64,000 nucleotides of DNA from an uncultured Cycloclasticus sp. (GCA_913060865.1 CAJXTU010000005.1:62001-126000), one strand, 5' to 3'. Positions 26,550 to 35,645 are shown, counted from the first letter of the stretch. Made by a program: numbers and translations. The notes: generated by a model from the sequence alone, not told the origin.

Positions 26550-28258
26550 GACTTAACCTCGTTCGCCCGACTTGTTGGTAACAGTGACTTCATCATGTCT
26601 TTCATCATTCGCCTTGTTATCCATTTATTCGTTAATGCTGAATGGTGCCACCACCAGCCATCTTTTTTCATTTGTATCCCCGCGGCCACAAAACGTTTAA
26701 TAACCTCATTAAATTCATCGTCAGTGAAGTTATGACTCATAATCAACCGCCCCGTTCCTATCCAACTGAGTAGAAGCCCTTCATTTCTTAGATAGTACTG
26801 ATACATCCAGTTATAACGGCTTGGTTGGGTATACAACACGGTAAGAATAGACGTTAGGTTAGCTAATTTGATCGGTAAGCCAGCCTCTTCTAGTGCTTGA
26901 TTCATCTTCTTAACCCTATCATTCCAAACCTGTTCCAGTACTTGATAGGAATGTTGAATACTCTCGGCTTGAATCGCTTGTAGAAAAGCATTCATACTGG
27001 CTAGGACATAGGGGTGTGAATTAAATGTGCCACGTGCGAAAGAAACATTGACGGGACGGTCGTCTTTAAACCGTTGCATCAACTGATGCCGGCCGCATAA
27101 AACACCCACCGGCAAACCACCGCCTAATGTTTTACCATAAGTAACCAAGTCGGCTTGCACACCAAAAAAACCTTGAGCGCCTTTGTGGGACAACCTAAAC
27201 CCTGTAAACACCTCATCAAAAATTAATACAATTGACTGCTCTTTACAAACTTGTTGAAGCGTTTGTAACCACTCACTGTAGGCGATTTTATCAAAGGCAG
27301 CCGTTCGCCCACTGCCAATCAACGTCGCATCACTTGATGCATCTGAATTTGGGTGAAGCCCTTGTAATGGGTTAACCAGTACGCATGCAATATCTTTACG
27401 TGTTCGCAAAACACCCAGTGTGCGCTCACTCATGTCACTGAGCGTATAAACATCACTCGTCTTACGTTGATTACCTATTCCAGGTTGAACCCCATCCCAC
27501 CAGCCATGATAAGCACCGCAGAATCGAACTAAATATCGCTTGCCGGTGTGATAACGCGCCAAGCGTACCGCCTGCATCACAGCCTCTGTGCCAGACATAT
27601 GAAACGACACTTCATCAAGACCCGATAACCGCTTTAATTCCTCAACATTATCTTTAATTAGTGGGTGATAGGGACCCAAAACGGGGCCAAGACGTTTAGC
27701 GCTTTCTAAACCTTTATCTAAGCAGGATTTATAAAAATCATAACCGAACACGTTTACCCCATATGACCCGCTTAGATCCATTCCTTTATGTCCATCAAAG
27801 TCTTCAAGCATAACTCCTGATGAGCTCGTCACAATGGAGGCCGACTTTATATGCCGCGCAATATAATTACGGTACGGGTAAGGGACACGGTATAAGTTAG
27901 TAAACTTCACATCCGACACACTCTCTTCTAAACTAGCGTAAAGGGCTGTCGATTTTGGCGAATAGCGCTTTAAATTCTCGCTCAGTCGATTAAAGCCATC
28001 ACGTCGTTGTTTAACAACGTCTATCGGCGCATCATCGCTGCTAAAGAAATGCTCGTCTTCGTAAGAAAAAAATGGAATCCATTTTGCAACTCGCCTAGAC
28101 CATTTTGAATGCCCCCTAAGGGAGGGGTGCTTCGCTCTAGAAAGCTTTAACCGTGCATAAGCTTTTATTGATATAAAAAAAGATAAAAAAACAACCGCTA
28201 TATAAAGGACATAATCGTCTGGCATATGAATAATAATTTGCAACAGAATGTGTTGCAA
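26546..28258 (-). CDS. Class III aminotransferase (glutamate-1-semialdehyde aminomutase-like) with N-terminal membrane anchor
   Basis: A 570-residue PLP enzyme. Residues about 15-32 form a membrane segment (YVLYIAVVFLSFFISI), followed by a basic linker; the catalytic domain starts near residue 130. HemL-like motifs are SGTEAVMQAVRLAR, GAYHGWWDGVQPG, IFDEVFTGFRLSHKGAQGFFG and the PLP-lysine block TYGKTLGGGLPVG. True HemL is about 430 residues and soluble, so a role in haem synthesis is unlikely. Overlap with the PHP-GT4 gene suggests a joint role in making an amino-modified lipid or sugar; this is inferred. Confidence 0.85.
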   Translation of the reverse strand: MQHILLQIIIHMPDDYVLYIAVVFLSFFISIKAYARLKLSRAKHPSLRGHSKWSRRVAKWIPFFSYEDEHFFSSDDAPIDVVKQRRDGFNRLSENLKRYSPKSTALYASLEESVSDVKFTNLYRVPYPYRNYIARHIKSASIVTSSSGVMLEDFDGHKGMDLSGSYGVNVFGYDFYKSCLDKGLESAKRLGPVLGPYHPLIKDNVEELKRLSGLDEVSFHMSGTEAVMQAVRLARYHTGKRYLVRFCGAYHGWWDGVQPGIGNQRKTSDVYTLSDMSERTLGVLRTRKDIACVLVNPLQGLHPNSDASSDATLIGSGRTAAFDKIAYSEWLQTLQQVCKEQSIVLIFDEVFTGFRLSHKGAQGFFGVQADLVTYGKTLGGGLPVGVLCGRHQLMQRFKDDRPVNVSFARGTFNSHPYVLASMNAFLQAIQAESIQHSYQVLEQVWNDRVKKMNQALEEAGLPIKLANLTSILTVLYTQPSRYNWMYQYYLRNEGLLLSWIGTGRLIMSHNFTDDEFNEVIKRFVAAGIQMKKDGWWWHHSALTNKWITRRMMKDMMKSLLPTSRANEVKS

Positions 28259-28337
28259 ACATTAACAGCCAAACATGACAAACGTGTTTCAGTTAGCTGA
28301 CAGCCCTCTTACCAAACACAATATTAAGGGATATGCT

Positions 28338-29912
28338 CTACTCAAAATCCCATGGCACCGAAAGGCGACCGTCTTTGAACATTGCTTGGATTTCTTTTTT
28401 AAGTACTTTGCCCGTTAGCCCTTTTGGCAAGTCATCTATTAAAACAAGTGCTTTCGGCACTTCAAACTTTGCCATTTTTGATTTGCTGAAAGCAAGAATA
28501 TCGTCGGTATCGAATTCATTTTTATTCGTTGGAATAATCACTGCAACAACCGCCTCATCCCAATCAGGGTGTGGAACCCCAACAACCGCCACTTCTTTAA
28601 TTTGTGGGTGCTCATCAAGTACATTCTCTACCATACTTGGGAAAACATTAGCGGAACCGGTAATAATAAGGTTATTTTTTCGATCAGTTAGATAAAGAAA
28701 GCCTTCTTCATCTATATATCCCATATCATTAGTACACAGCCAGCCACCTTGTAAGGCTTCTTTAGTTTGCTGCTCTAGGCCCAAATACCCGATCATTAAG
28801 GTGTCTGATTTGACCCATACCTCGCCGGTACTACCAGCGGCACAAACTTTATGGTTTTTATCACGAATTTCAACATCAAAGTGTAGGGCAGGTCGACCAC
28901 ATGACCGCAACAAGTGCTCCTCTCCATTTAGCCCTCTTAGCGTATCTTCAGGTGGCATAACACTTATCCAGCCCCCGGTCGTCTCGGTCACACCATACAT
29001 TTGCGCCAAATCACATTTAAATATCTCGGCTGCTTTGCGTATCAATTGTGGTGTTGTGGGTGAGGACCCATAGGTAATTAGCCGGACAGATGGCAACTCC
29101 ACGCTATCTCTTTGCATAATTTCAATTAATCGGCGCATCATAATCGGCACCATAATGGTTACCGTTACTTTGAATCGGTTAATGTCATTAAAGTAGCGTT
29201 GCACTTCAAAGTCGCCCTCGGGTAGAACCACCGTCATGCCATTGACACTGTTCATGGTAATAAGCACAAAGGTTATCCATGCTGAGGATGTTGGCGCATA
29301 CCACACATCGCTTGGGGTTAAGCCCATATTCAACACTGTGTGCATCATCGCTTCCCTTAACCCAAGCTGAGACAGCATAACGCCTTTTGGTGAGCCCGTG
29401 GTTCCCGAGGTATAACTTAACGCGGCCATGTCTTGCCCATCAATAGCTGGGCTATCGACAAGCCCATCACTCGCGGCTAATAGTGTTTCGTAATCGTAGG
29501 GTAACGAGTGTTCGCCGCCATATCCAATTAAAATAATGCCTTCTTCAATGAGCTGCTGTGGCAAGTGCCCCATCAGCTCTACACAGTTTGCTTGAACCAT
29601 GATCACTCGTGCTTCTGAGTCATGAATCACATGTAACATTTCTTTTGGTGAAAAACGCCAATTAATGCCAACTCTAGGTGCACCTAATTTTAGACAGCTA
29701 TGAAAATGCTCATATACTTCAATATGCTCATGCGACAATATAGCCACCACATCGCCTTTGCTAACGCCTTTATCTTGTAGCGCTTTAGCAAATAAATCGG
29801 ACCGTTTATTCAAATCATGCCAGGTAATTGACCGATCACCTTCATAAAAGGCAACTTTTTTGGGCATAGCTTTCGCCGCTCGTACTAAAAAATCTCTTAC
29901 TAACGCTGTCAT
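28338..29912 (-). CDS. AMP-forming acyl-CoA synthetase/ligase
   Basis: A 524-residue ANL-superfamily ligase. The P-loop is YTSGTTGSPKGVMLS. Further motifs are MYGVTETTGG, GEVWVKSDTLMIGYL, NDMGYIDEEGFLYLTDRKNNLIITG split by the hinge Asp, and the catalytic Lys in PKGLTGKVLKK. It activates a carboxylic acid as its CoA thioester. As the last gene of the alkB operon, 4 bases overlapping the DUF35 gene, it probably supplies the CoA ester used by the thiolase-fold protein. The substrate is unknown. Confidence 0.92.
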   Translation of the reverse strand: MTALVRDFLVRAAKAMPKKVAFYEGDRSITWHDLNKRSDLFAKALQDKGVSKGDVVAILSHEHIEVYEHFHSCLKLGAPRVGINWRFSPKEMLHVIHDSEARVIMVQANCVELMGHLPQQLIEEGIILIGYGGEHSLPYDYETLLAASDGLVDSPAIDGQDMAALSYTSGTTGSPKGVMLSQLGLREAMMHTVLNMGLTPSDVWYAPTSSAWITFVLITMNSVNGMTVVLPEGDFEVQRYFNDINRFKVTVTIMVPIMMRRLIEIMQRDSVELPSVRLITYGSSPTTPQLIRKAAEIFKCDLAQMYGVTETTGGWISVMPPEDTLRGLNGEEHLLRSCGRPALHFDVEIRDKNHKVCAAGSTGEVWVKSDTLMIGYLGLEQQTKEALQGGWLCTNDMGYIDEEGFLYLTDRKNNLIITGSANVFPSMVENVLDEHPQIKEVAVVGVPHPDWDEAVVAVIIPTNKNEFDTDDILAFSKSKMAKFEVPKALVLIDDLPKGLTGKVLKKEIQAMFKDGRLSVPWDFE

Positions 29913-30337
29913 GACTTATCTCCATCCAGTACTTGAAAATACAAGAGTTCATTTTTATCGTTTATGGTTTTATAACAGGCTCTAACGGGTGAGCCAACGC
30001 TATATTCTTGGCCAGAATTGGTTTCTATATGCCCCATCACACGCGGCCCCTCGTCTAACTCAACCAGCGCAACCGTGTAAGGTACTTTGTCATCATAGTA
30101 AGGGTGAAAACTTCTATGAAAAACAACATAACTGTAAATAATGCCTGTTCCTTTTGCTTCAATCCATTCGAGTTTGTTGTTTCCGCAGTGGTCACAGGTA
30201 ATGCGGCCGGGTGCTTGGAATGTTTGGCAGGCAAGACACTGCTGAATCAATACTTTATGTTGTTGCATACCGTTATAAAAGGGCTTAGCAACATCCGGTA
30301 CCACTGGCCAAATAACGCCTTCTTTTGGATATTCCAT
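29909..30337 (-). CDS. DUF35 zinc-ribbon/OB-fold protein
   Basis: A 142-residue protein with an N-terminal helix, a zinc ribbon made of two CxxC pairs (QQCLACQTF and ITCDHCGN) and an OB-fold (GTGIIYSYVVFHRSFHPYY to SVGSPVRACY). DUF35 proteins pair with thiolase-fold enzymes. In the Ltp2-ChsH2 complex of steroid side-chain degradation such a domain is needed for aldolase activity. The gene lies 8 bases after the thiolase-fold gene, which supports a complex of the two products. Confidence 0.92.
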   Translation of the reverse strand: MEYPKEGVIWPVVPDVAKPFYNGMQQHKVLIQQCLACQTFQAPGRITCDHCGNNKLEWIEAKGTGIIYSYVVFHRSFHPYYDDKVPYTVALVELDEGPRVMGHIETNSGQEYSVGSPVRACYKTINDKNELLYFQVLDGDKS

Positions 30338-30345
30338 AATGTCCT

Positions 30346-31509
30346 CTATTGGCCCATAATTAAAGCGGCATGAAACTGCATTCTGCCGCCATAACCCGTT
30401 ACTAACATATTGTCTAATTGACTAAGTTGTCGCTCACCCGCCCTATTACGTAACTGCATAATCGCTTCTGAAACAGGTGTAGCCCCTTGCATATAGTAGG
30501 ATGACAAATGACCACCTCCAGTATTAACCGGCAATTCCCCACCCGGGCCAATACCTTTTTCAGCAATAAATTCAGCGGCTTGTCCCGGCGGACAAAAACC
30601 ATACATTTCAAGGTTGACTAAGGTTGAAATACTGAACGCATCATAAAACTCACAGGCCTTAATATCACTTGCGGTAATACCGGCCATTTTATACGCTGTT
30701 TCACCAGCCATACGTGCGCCTGTTTCAATTTCTGGCTGAAAACCACGTCTATTAATATTACCGGCGTGGCCCTGCCCCATCCCATAAATATAAGCCGCAG
30801 GCTGCGGATGTTCTTTAGCCAAGCTGGCCTCACTAACAACAACGGCAATCGAGCCATTAACAGGATAAGCACAATCTAGCATTCGTAGAGGTTCCACCAA
30901 CCAAGGTGACGCATGATGGTCTTCTAATGTCATCGGTTTACGTATTTTTGCCAGTGGATTCAGCATAGCCCACTGTCTATTGGCTATCGCCACGGCTGCA
31001 AAATCATCCGTTGTCCTGTCGTAAACCGCTAAATAACGCTGAGCAGCCATCGCATAAGCAGCAATAGCACTATAAAATCCATTCGCGACTTCTATCCCAA
31101 GTTGCCCCATCATTGGCATCGCAATGGCAAAAGACTCTGCCGCTGATATATCGGGTCTTAGGGGTGTATCAGCAAATACGCACACAATTTTTTTCGCCAA
31201 ACCCGATTTAATGGCCATCGTTGCTTGCTGCAACGTTTGCACCATTGAGCTGCCCTCGGCTTCGACGACATTCAGTAAGTTTAGACGACTTAAACCCGCA
31301 TAGTCTTGCAAATCCATCGGTAAGGCAGATAGGTCTTCTATGGGGCTTTTATTAATTAACAAGCCATCAATGTCTTGGTGTGTTAACCCTGCATCGTCTA
31401 TGGCTAAGCCAATGGCCTCAACTGCTAACTGCCATGACGCAACCGTATAATCACGCCGCAACTCCGTCATGCCCAGCCCGATAACGGCTGATAAAGGATC
31501 CCTACTCAT
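30346..31509 (-). CDS. Thiolase-fold protein lacking catalytic Cys/His, Ltp2-aldolase-like
   Basis: A 387-residue SCP-x/lipid-transfer-type thiolase homologue. The position of the nucleophilic Cys reads E85-G86-S-S-M. The usual GHP catalytic His reads S-Y338-Y339-M in NTGGGHLSSYYMQG, and the C-terminal CxG is absent (VTGYGGRM). Claisen thiolysis is therefore unlikely. Steroid-pathway aldolases such as Ltp2 also lack the thiolase nucleophile and rely on Tyr residues, so retro-aldol cleavage of a beta-hydroxyacyl-CoA is the better guess. It lies between Rieske beta (4-base gap) and DUF35 (8-base gap). Confidence 0.85.
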   Translation of the reverse strand: MSRDPLSAVIGLGMTELRRDYTVASWQLAVEAIGLAIDDAGLTHQDIDGLLINKSPIEDLSALPMDLQDYAGLSRLNLLNVVEAEGSSMVQTLQQATMAIKSGLAKKIVCVFADTPLRPDISAAESFAIAMPMMGQLGIEVANGFYSAIAAYAMAAQRYLAVYDRTTDDFAAVAIANRQWAMLNPLAKIRKPMTLEDHHASPWLVEPLRMLDCAYPVNGSIAVVVSEASLAKEHPQPAAYIYGMGQGHAGNINRRGFQPEIETGARMAGETAYKMAGITASDIKACEFYDAFSISTLVNLEMYGFCPPGQAAEFIAEKGIGPGGELPVNTGGGHLSSYYMQGATPVSEAIMQLRNRAGERQLSQLDNMLVTGYGGRMQFHAALIMGQ

Positions 31510-31513
31510 ATAA

Positions 31514-32008
31514 CTAGATCAAAAAAGACAAGGTTGATATAGGCTCCAGTGCGTTCACTAAGACAATTTTCTTACTGTGTATCTGGAAGCTATCTCCTTT
31601 GCGACTTACGATATAGGTATATCGACCAGACCAAATTCTAAAATCATGTGTCGATTGAATCGAATACTCGGGTAAATAGAAGTTCGCTTCCACCCTAAAC
31701 TTGTCATCACTTTCACCAAAAAACTCGTAGTTTGAAATCACTCGACGCATCCCAGAAATAGGAACTTGGCTAAATCGATTACCGGTATTGAGCTGTTTAA
31801 TCCTGGTCGTTAATCTTGAATAGTTATCATACAAATGTGACGCTTTATGCGCTGGGTCGTCCCCATCTTTGAGTGGTACCCAATAAACGGCATCGTCTGC
31901 CCACAATTCATACCATGCTTGATATTGGCCTTCATCTGCATATTTGGCTTCTTGAATAATGAACGCTTCAAGCTCTCTTGTTACCTCAAATGCCACTGAA
32001 TTACTCAT
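31514..32008 (-). CDS. Ring-hydroxylating dioxygenase beta subunit
   Basis: A 164-residue small subunit. The N-terminal helix VTRELEAFIIQEAKYADEGQ is followed by YQAWYELWADDAVYWVPL, and the pattern FRIWSGRYTYIVSRKGDSFQIHSKKIVLVNA is typical of the family. It starts one base after the alpha stop codon, so alpha3 and this subunit most likely form the alpha3-beta3 enzyme of this operon. Confidence 0.92.
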   Translation of the reverse strand: MSNSVAFEVTRELEAFIIQEAKYADEGQYQAWYELWADDAVYWVPLKDGDDPAHKASHLYDNYSRLTTRIKQLNTGNRFSQVPISGMRRVISNYEFFGESDDKFRVEANFYLPEYSIQSTHDFRIWSGRYTYIVSRKGDSFQIHSKKIVLVNALEPISTLSFLI

Positions 32009-32009
32009 G

Positions 32010-33251
32010 CTACTTCTCTCCCAACATCATTGAGCGATAATGGTGCCAAAAACCTCTGTTTGAGGTTTCGTCACTCATACGAGATTCTTTAACGCCATCC
32101 TCTCTAACAATTTCTCTATCAATGCCTCGGCTTAAATCACACCAAGGCGTACCCGCTTGAAGTGCCTTTTGAGCTCGTTCAGCAATGGTTGCATCATCCG
32201 CCAATAAAAAAGCGGCTGGCCCTAATGCGCCTTCACTTTGCCTTAATAATTTAAAGTTCAACTCTGGCACACCCTTTAAAAACATCGGTGTACTCCATTG
32301 CACACAAGAATTAACACTTGTTGGCTGGAAGATAACAATATTCATTTCTGCTAAAAACAAGTTTGGGAAAATACAGGAGTGTGGAGGCCCATCAAACATC
32401 CGCCTATCCCCTTCTTCTTCACCATAAGCCGCATGCATTTTTTCAACATACGATTTAGACTTCTCAACCGTTGAACCCAGCCAGTCCAATGTATTGACAT
32501 ACCCAGCGGCAAAATCAATTTCTGTATGCCCATTGCCCCAGTCTCTTATCACACCCTTATTAGTATCTTCGCCACCCACAAACTCGTTATATTGAGAAGG
32601 AATAACTTGAACAAATGATTGGTGAACATAGTTTACATGGTAGCCATCGGTATCATTCTCTGGAAGCATTTTCCAATTCGCATCAAACTTTTGACGTACC
32701 CAGCCTCCCGTTAAATCTACCTCACCCTCTGGTGATAAATTACACGCACGGTCAATTAACTTTTTGCCATTCCCAAGATAGTCATCAAAACTCCTTGTTG
32801 GCTCTTTAAAACTTGCAAAAACGAAACCGCGATAACTATCGGTCACTAGCTTCTGTAAACCATGGTCTTTTTTATCCTTAGTAAAGCCATCAGGGTAAGG
32901 AACATCTAATAAATCACCATTTAGAGCAAAAACCCACCCATGATATAAACAAGAAAAGTTGCGTTTATTACCGTCCATTTCATTACATAAATTATTCCCA
33001 CGGTGGGAACAGCGATTCACCAATACATTCACTGTATTGTCTTTATCTCGAACCATAATGACAGCTGAACGACCTATATCCCTTGAAACAAAGTCTCCCG
33101 CCTCTTTTATCTCGCTTTCATGCCCGACATAAAACCAGCTGTTTTGAAAAATTTTTTCCATTTCATCAGCATAAATATCTTCTGATGTATATAACGAACC
33201 GTGAACTTTGTCCGCTTGAATCAAGTGGTTATAATCTATACTTCCTATCAT
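32010..33251 (-). CDS. Ring-hydroxylating oxygenase alpha subunit in the alkB operon
   Basis: A 413-residue catalytic subunit. The Rieske site is C81-x-H83-x17-C101-x2-H104. The mononuclear site is in ENDTDGYHVNYVH, with bridging Asp202 and ligands His205 and His210. The overall pattern is closer to benzoate/toluate-type 1,2-dioxygenases than to naphthalene dioxygenase, judged by eye. Its beta subunit follows directly. An AGGAGAG ribosome site precedes the ATG. With AlkB before it, the pathway may hydroxylate both an alkyl group and a ring. Confidence 0.93.
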   Translation of the reverse strand: MIGSIDYNHLIQADKVHGSLYTSEDIYADEMEKIFQNSWFYVGHESEIKEAGDFVSRDIGRSAVIMVRDKDNTVNVLVNRCSHRGNNLCNEMDGNKRNFSCLYHGWVFALNGDLLDVPYPDGFTKDKKDHGLQKLVTDSYRGFVFASFKEPTRSFDDYLGNGKKLIDRACNLSPEGEVDLTGGWVRQKFDANWKMLPENDTDGYHVNYVHQSFVQVIPSQYNEFVGGEDTNKGVIRDWGNGHTEIDFAAGYVNTLDWLGSTVEKSKSYVEKMHAAYGEEEGDRRMFDGPPHSCIFPNLFLAEMNIVIFQPTSVNSCVQWSTPMFLKGVPELNFKLLRQSEGALGPAAFLLADDATIAERAQKALQAGTPWCDLSRGIDREIVREDGVKESRMSDETSNRGFWHHYRSMMLGEK

Positions 33252-33316
33252 TTCGCTCTCCTATTTAAGCCTGATATTGAAAACAAGGCTATCACTTCGT
33301 ACCATGTTTTGACGCT

Positions 33317-34519
33317 CTACTTACCAGCAATTACGGCTCTTTCGACAAAGCGCTCTGGCAAGGTGTTTGGTAACGCATAAGGTACGATATCCGCTGTGTC
33401 ATAAAACTCTTCAATAATTGGGTGCATGATTTTTCTCCATAAAGGAGGAACCATCGTTACAAATAAGATATTGAGGTAACCTAAAGGTAGGCGTGGTGCT
33501 TTTTCCATCACCCTTAATACTTGATATGGCCGCCCAACATTCGCATGATGATCAGAGTGTCGATCAATTTGACACATAAAGAAACTACTTATAATCATGC
33601 TGTCATCCCAAGCATGTTCTGGCCTCACTTTTTCGTAACTACCATCTTCGAGCTGCTTACGCATTAGACCGTAGTGCTCTGCAAAATCTGCGGTCGCTAA
33701 AAGCATTCTTGGGAAAAGGTATTGCATAATGAACAAAGGTAGTGAAATCCAACCAAAGAGATAAACCAATAGTGAAAACCATGAGATTTGTGCAATGGTT
33801 ATTTTGATCATTTTATTATCAATATTAAACCAACTTGAACCCTTACGGCCAAGACGCTCAGCTTCTACTTTCCACGCTACAATGGATTTTTGGACAATGC
33901 TCCGCCCTGCAAAACGCCAGAAATTCTCACCATATGGGGATGTTGCAGGGTCTAGCGGTGTCGCTACGTGAATATGGTGATGGAAGTTATGATAGACGTA
34001 GAAGTCGGCCATGCTTAGCGGCGTCATGAGTGCTTGCCCCATAAAACGATCAAATTTATTTCCATGATGGCAGAGCTCATGCCCAGGCGTTGCACCAAAT
34101 GCTGTAACAAGACCCAATGAAATAGCTAAGCCAATCATTTCCGCTGTTGTTAACGCATGGTAATTAACACCCAATACGGTAAACATCTCCATGGGGGTAT
34201 TGCTAATCAATGAATAGCCAAACAAGGTAATTAAAAATTGAATGGGAATATATATCCAGAGCATAAAGCGGTAAAAAATGCTTTGCTCCAAATCTTTTTC
34301 CATCTCAGCAGGCGCGTTAATGGGATCATCACCCACTATCGGGTCAAGAATCATACAGATAACAAACGCCGCAACGGTCAGCCAGTACCAATATCCACCA
34401 CCTAAGAAGTGCGCTACAACTGGCGTTGTGGCAAAAAGTAATATAGGTATCGTTGTGAAACGGGTCACTATGCTAACTTTTCGTTTAATAGTCTCTGGGG
34501 CATTCACTGTGGGAAACAT
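33317..34519 (-). CDS. alkB: AlkB-type alkane/alkyl-group monooxygenase
   Basis: A 400-residue membrane di-iron hydroxylase that puts an OH on a terminal methyl group. All histidine boxes are present: HELCHHGNKFDR, YHNFHHHIHVATPLDP (EHNxGHH in P. putida AlkB), DFAEHYGLMRKQ (AlkB signature NYIEHYG) and RHSDHHANVGRPYQ. About six hydrophobic segments occur. It needs rubredoxin and rubredoxin reductase, which are not in the window. It is the first gene of a six-gene operon and has a strong AAGGAGAGAG ribosome site. Confidence 0.93.
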   Translation of the reverse strand: MFPTVNAPETIKRKVSIVTRFTTIPILLFATTPVVAHFLGGGYWYWLTVAAFVICMILDPIVGDDPINAPAEMEKDLEQSIFYRFMLWIYIPIQFLITLFGYSLISNTPMEMFTVLGVNYHALTTAEMIGLAISLGLVTAFGATPGHELCHHGNKFDRFMGQALMTPLSMADFYVYHNFHHHIHVATPLDPATSPYGENFWRFAGRSIVQKSIVAWKVEAERLGRKGSSWFNIDNKMIKITIAQISWFSLLVYLFGWISLPLFIMQYLFPRMLLATADFAEHYGLMRKQLEDGSYEKVRPEHAWDDSMIISSFFMCQIDRHSDHHANVGRPYQVLRVMEKAPRLPLGYLNILFVTMVPPLWRKIMHPIIEEFYDTADIVPYALPNTLPERFVERAVIAGK

Positions 34520-34563
34520 TCTCTCTCCTTTGCATCATTAAGTTGCATTTATATTTTTTATTG

Positions 34564-34569
34564 ATTATA
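34564..34569 (-). promoter_or_regulatory. Candidate -10 element of the alkB operon
   Basis: The minus strand reads TATAAT about 45 bases before the alkB start, which would leave a leader of nearly 40 bases. No good -35 hexamer stands out, so activation by a regulator is possible. The region is AT-rich and divergent to the hydrolase gene. Confidence 0.35.
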
Positions 34570-34716
34570 ACCACTTGTACAAACTGAACGCTAGTTAGAA
34601 TCAATCATTTTTATAGATATAAATCATTTTCCTATCCAAAATATTTTTCTTAAAACTAACTTTCTTAACTATATTTTAGATACCATAACTACAAACTTTT
34701 TATATCAGGAATCAGC

Positions 34717-35565
34717 ATGCAGACATCAAATATTCAAACAGGTTCTTTTCAGACTTTTTTAAATGAAACGGGCATCGAAAACGATACCTGTATTTTATTA
34801 CTGCACGGTTCTGGCCCGGGTGCTAACGCTATGTCAAACTGGCATTATGCATTGCCTTTTTTAGCCGAAAACTACCATTGCCTTGCACCTGATATTGCAG
34901 GTTTTGGCCTTAGCCAGCACGATTCTCCGCCAAACGGAACCAGTCAATGGATTGATGTTTGGGTTCAGCAACAAATAGATTTATTAGACGCTAAAGGCAT
35001 CGAACAAGCACATATTGTCGGCAACTCTATGGGTGGCGGCGTTACCTTACACCTACTAAATAGACACCCCGAACGTTTTAAGAAAGCCGTTCTTATGGGC
35101 CCAGTTGGCGCACCCTTTGAACCCACTGATGGCCTTACTAAAGGATGGGAGTTTTATAAAGACCCCTCCAAAGAAACTTTAGAGTACTTAATTACTAAAT
35201 TCCTTTTTGACCCAAGCTTACTGGGCGATGATATTGCCAGCATAGCTGCTCAACGGTTCGATAACGTTATGAAGGATGAGGTACGCGTTCAGTTTGAAGC
35301 CATGTTTAGCGGCGGAACGAAAAAAGGTATTGATGCCTTTGTTTTATCCGATGAAGAACTAAATAATATCCCCCATCAAATGCTAGTCACCCATGCACGT
35401 GAAGACTTTTTTATTCCACTCAATAATGCATATCACTTAATTGAGAGAATTCCAAAAGCGCAATTACACGTGTTTGACCATTGCGGCCATTGGATACAAA
35501 TTGAAAAGAAAAAAGCGTTTAATAATTTAACTAAACTATTCTTTGATGGTGCTTTTGATGACTAA
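34717..35565 (+). CDS. Alpha/beta hydrolase, meta-cleavage product hydrolase type
   Basis: A 282-residue hydrolase of the BphD/TodF/XylF group, which cleaves C-C bonds in ring-fission products. The oxyanion-hole motif LLLHGSGPGANAMSNW is diagnostic. The nucleophile is in GNSMGGG (Ser near residue 110), the acid is in THAREDFF and the His is in FDHCGHWIQIEKK. It is read divergently from alkB and convergently with the NagG-like alpha gene. No matching extradiol dioxygenase is adjacent; the LigB-like gene at 3059 is far away. Confidence 0.9.
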   Translation: MQTSNIQTGSFQTFLNETGIENDTCILLLHGSGPGANAMSNWHYALPFLAENYHCLAPDIAGFGLSQHDSPPNGTSQWIDVWVQQQIDLLDAKGIEQAHIVGNSMGGGVTLHLLNRHPERFKKAVLMGPVGAPFEPTDGLTKGWEFYKDPSKETLEYLITKFLFDPSLLGDDIASIAAQRFDNVMKDEVRVQFEAMFSGGTKKGIDAFVLSDEELNNIPHQMLVTHAREDFFIPLNNAYHLIERIPKAQLHVFDHCGHWIQIEKKKAFNNLTKLFFDGAFDD

Positions 35566-35604
35566 ACAGCACTCTCAACACACGGATTAAACACACTTTT
35601 AATT

Positions 35605-35645
35605 AAAACAATAAAGCCCAGACTTTCTCTGGGTTTTATTGTTTT
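35605..35645. terminator. Bidirectional Rho-independent terminator
   Basis: An 18-bp stem with one G-T pair around a 5-base loop, with A and T runs on both sides. It lies between the converging hydrolase gene and the last gene of the transport-oxygenase operon. Confidence 0.9.

Noticed and set aside
26546-28258. Assignment as HemL (haem biosynthesis)
   Set aside because: Too long, membrane-anchored, and placed with lipid and glycan genes; only the fold matches HemL.
30346-31509. Acetyl-CoA acetyltransferase annotation
   Set aside because: The nucleophilic Cys and GHP His needed for thiolase activity are missing.
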